Under the pieces are notes generated by a model that was not told where the DNA came from, did no database searches, and saw only the letters and a list, made by a program, of their open reading frames with translations. Below, in pieces: positions 61,672-64,000 of a stretch of DNA of 64,000 nucleotides. The stretch's first letter is position 1. Each line of letters opens with the position of its first letter. This stretch comes from Verrucomicrobium sp. GAS474 (GTDB lineage Bacteria; Verrucomicrobiota; Verrucomicrobiia; Methylacidiphilales; GAS474), in NCBI RefSeq assembly GCF_900105685.1, contig NZ_LT629781.1:3100001-3164000 (forward strand), in the 5' to 3' direction. Both the position numbers and the translations under genes were made by a program.

Positions 61672-64000
61672 CTAAACGTAGGCATCGACCGGGAGGCAGG
61701 AGCAGATGAGGTTCCGGTCTCCGTAAACGTTATCGACCCGGCCGACGGGAGACCAGACTTTATGGGTCCGCAGCCACGGCAGCGGAAAGGCGGCCTGCTC
61801 CCGGGTGTAAGGCCGGTCCCACGCGTCGCCGCAGACGACGACGGCGGTGTGGGGGGCGTTCTTCAGGACGTTGTCCTTCGGGTCGGCCTGGCCCGAGGCG
61901 ACGGCCTCGATCTCGCCGTGGATCGAGAGCATCGCGTCGCAGAAGCGGTCGAGCTCCTCCTTCGACTCGCTCTCGGTCGGCTCGATCATCAGCGTGCCGG
62001 GGACGGGCCACGACATCGTCGGGGCGTGGAAGCCGTAGTCGATGAGCCGCTTCGCGACGTCCTCGACCTCGATCCCGGCCTTCTTCCAGCCGCGCAGGTC
62101 GATGATGCACTCGTGAGCGACGAGGTTCCCGTGGCCCCGGAAGAGGACGGGGAAATGATTCTCCAGGCGGCGGGCGATGTAGTTCGCGTTCAGGATCGCG
62201 AGCTTCGTCGCCTCGGTGACGCCGGAGCCGCCGAGCATCGCGATGTAGGCCCACGAGATCGGGAGGATCGAGGCGCTCCCCCACGGGGCCGAGGAGACCG
62301 CGCCCGACTTCCCCGAGGTCCCGTTCCCGATCACCGAGTGGGAGGGAAGGAACGGCTTCAGGTGGGCGGCGACGCCGATGGGGCCGACGCCGGGACCGCC
62401 GCCGCCGTGCGGGATGGCGAAGGTTTTGTGGAGATTGAGGTGGCAGACGTCGGCCCCGATGTCGCCGGGGCGGCAGAGGCCGACCTGGGCGTTCATGTTC
62501 GCGCCGTCCATGTAGACCTGCCCGCCCGCCGCGTGGACGATGCGGCAAATCTCGACGATCCCTTCCTCGAAGACCCCGAAGGTCGAGGGATAGGTGACCA
62601 TGAGCGCGGCGAGGTCGGCCTTGTGGGCCTCGGCCTTCGCCCGGAGGTCGGCGATGTCGATGTTCCCCTCGGCGTCGCAGGCGACGGCGACGACCTTGAA
62701 GCCGGCCATCGCGGCGCTCGCCGGATTGGTGCCGTGGGCCGAGGTCGGGATGATGCAGACGTGGCGGTTCCCCTCGCCCTTGGAGAGATGGTAGTCGCGG
62801 ATCGCCAGGAGCCCGGCGTATTCGCCCTGGGAACCGGCGTTCGGCTGGAGGGAGACGGCGGCGAAGCCGGTGATCTCGGCGAGCCACCCTTCGAGCTCGG
62901 CGAAGAGCTCCGCATAGCCCTGCGCCTGCTCGACGGGGACGAAGGGATGGAGCTTCGAGAAGCCGGGGAAGGTGACGGCGAGCATCTCGCTCGTCGCGTT
63001 GAGCTTCATCGTGCACGACCCGAGGGGGATCATCGACGTGGCCAGGGAGATGTCCTTCAGCTCCAGGTGGCGGACGTAGCGGAGGAACTCGGTCTCGGTA
63101 TGGTGCCGGTTGAAGACGGGATGGGTGAGGATCGCCCCCTGCCGCGCGAAGGCGGCGGGGAACGCGGCGTCGAGGCCCGGGCTCTCCTTCAACGCATCGA
63201 AGGTCAGCGGCGTCTTAGGGGAGAAGAGGGCGAGCAGGGCGTCGATGTCGGCGGGGGTCGTCGTCTCGTTGAGGGAGATGGCCAGGGAACGGGTCGGCAG
63301 CCCCGCGTCGAGGGTGCGGAGATTGATCCCGGCGGCGACGGCGCGGGCCATGAGGCCGTCGACGGTCTCCCCGGCGGCGGGGAAGACGTGGAGGGTGTCG
63401 AAGAACGGGGCCTCGCCGAGGGCGTACCCGGCGCGGCGGAGCCCTTCGGCGAGCGCCTTCGCCAACAGATGGACGCGGGCCGCGATCCGGCGGAGCCCCT
63501 CGGGGCCGTGCCAGACGGCGTAGAAGGAAGCCATGTTCGCCAGCAGCGCCTGGGCGGTGCAGATGTTGCTCGTCGCCTTCTCGCGGCGGATGTGCTGTTC
63601 CCGGGTCTGGAGGGAGAGGCGGAGGGCGTGGTTCCCCTGCGCGTCCTTCGAGACGCCGATGAGGCGGCCCGGCATGGAACGCTTGTACTCGTCCTTCGTG
63701 GCGAAGAAGGCGGCGTGGGGCCCGCCGTAGCCGAGGGGGACGCCGAAGCGTTGGGAATTGCCGAGGACGATGTCGGCCCCGAACTCGCCGGGGGGCCGGA
63801 GCACCGTCAAGGCGAGGAGGTCGGCGGCGACGACGACGAGGGCGCCCGCCTCCTTCGCCTTCGCGATCGGGGCGTCGTAGGAAAGGAGGGAGCCGTCGGT
63901 CGCCGGATACTGGAGGAGGAGGCCGAAGACCGAGGCGTCGATGAGCGCCGCGTCCTTGAAGACGTCGGTCACGAGGACGGCGATGCCGAGCGGCTTCGCG
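61672..64000 (-). CDS. gcvP: glycine dehydrogenase (decarboxylating), P-protein, 5' end outside window
   Basis: Single-chain P-protein of the glycine cleavage system, which decarboxylates glycine and passes aminomethyl to the lipoyl H-protein. 775 codons are visible, and the frame stays open to the window edge; about 190 N-terminal residues are missing if the length is normal. The first half shows [20 protein letters not shown]. The second half holds the PLP lysine in [18 protein letters not shown] (codon 62427-62425). It heads the minus-strand operon that continues with the GcvPA-like gene 6 bp later. Confidence 0.97.
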   Translation of the reverse strand, partial: AKPLGIAVLVTDVFKDAALIDASVFGLLLQYPATDGSLLSYDAPIAKAKEAGALVVVAADLLALTVLRPPGEFGADIVLGNSQRFGVPLGYGGPHAAFFATKDEYKRSMPGRLIGVSKDAQGNHALRLSLQTREQHIRREKATSNICTAQALLANMASFYAVWHGPEGLRRIAARVHLLAKALAEGLRRAGYALGEAPFFDTLHVFPAAGETVDGLMARAVAAGINLRTLDAGLPTRSLAISLNETTTPADIDALLALFSPKTPLTFDALKESPGLDAAFPAAFARQGAILTHPVFNRHHTETEFLRYVRHLELKDISLATSMIPLGSCTMKLNATSEMLAVTFPGFSKLHPFVPVEQAQGYAELFAELEGWLAEITGFAAVSLQPNAGSQGEYAGLLAIRDYHLSKGEGNRHVCIIPTSAHGTNPASAAMAGFKVVAVACDAEGNIDIADLRAKAEAHKADLAALMVTYPSTFGVFEEGIVEICRIVHAAGGQVYMDGANMNAQVGLCRPGDIGADVCHLNLHKTFAIPHGGGGPGVGPIGVAAHLKPFLPSHSVIGNGTSGKSGAVSSAPWGSASILPISWAYIAMLGGSGVTEATKLAILNANYIARRLENHFPVLFRGHGNLVAHECIIDLRGWKKAGIEVEDVAKRLIDYGFHAPTMSWPVPGTLMIEPTESESKEELDRFCDAMLSIHGEIEAVASGQADPKDNVLKNAPHTAVVVCGDAWDRPYTREQAAFPLPWLRTHKVWSPVGRVDNVYGDRNLICSCLPVDAYV

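Overview
This GC-rich window of 64 kb comes from the chromosome of a Gram-negative bacterium. It encodes a Wza-type export lipoprotein and a beta-barrel ending in Phe, which imply an outer membrane. The overall gene content (long-form IspH, SpeA arginine decarboxylase, a gap-pgk-tpiA-secG block, single-polypeptide GcvP, PAS-kinase/NtrC pairs) fits Verrucomicrobiota or a relative. That placement is an inference from gene content, not a measured phylogeny. Most of the window is ordinary chromosome. I see no prophage, transposase, CRISPR array or restriction system.

Layout. (1) 1-9957, minus strand: a surface-glycan locus with Glf, an HddA-like heptose kinase, an SDR, a sugar C-methyltransferase, an HddC-like nucleotidyltransferase, an FkbM-glycosyltransferase fusion, a large glycosyltransferase and LhgO. 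It probably makes a modified GDP-heptose and Galf-containing glycan. (2) 9965-18497: RluE, an aminotransferase, then gap-pgk-tpiA-secG followed by a peptide-transporter cassette without ATPases. (3) 18709-18982: a palindromic non-coding element with perfect 32-bp terminal inverted repeats, ending 2 bp before a membrane-protein gene. (4) 18985-24905: YqaA-like protein, a secreted EEP-family phosphodiesterase, SpeA, a bifunctional-nuclease-family protein, a DoxX-like protein and an ankyrin protein. (5) 25217-36264: panC, a murein amidase, an NtrB/NtrC-type pair, a multi-pass membrane protein and an exopolysaccharide export module (beta-barrel, Wzc-like autokinase, Wza-like lipoprotein).

(6) 36337-42358: tRNA-Arg, tRNA-Gly with a duplicated 3' end, an Spx/ArsC-like protein, IspH, PepA, an orphan solute-binding protein, Nth, and tmRNA with a clear promoter and terminator. 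(7) 42364-49600: EamA permease, three unknown small proteins, a hybrid histidine kinase with two tandem CHASE3-like modules, an MFS transporter and tRNA-Ser. (8) 49692-58670: M24 peptidase, NDH-2, ObgE, L27, L21, ClpX, ClpP, trigger factor and two small exported proteins. (9) 58663-64000: an overlapping minus-strand operon starting with GcvP (cut by the window edge), then a degenerate GcvPA-like paralogue, an unknown protein and an MBL-fold protein.

The observations I would follow first are the 274-bp palindromic element, the tRNA-Gly and tRNA-Ser 3'-end duplications, the GcvP/pseudo-GcvPA operon, the FkbM-glycosyltransferase fusion, and several promoters placed so close to the start codon that leaderless mRNAs are likely.
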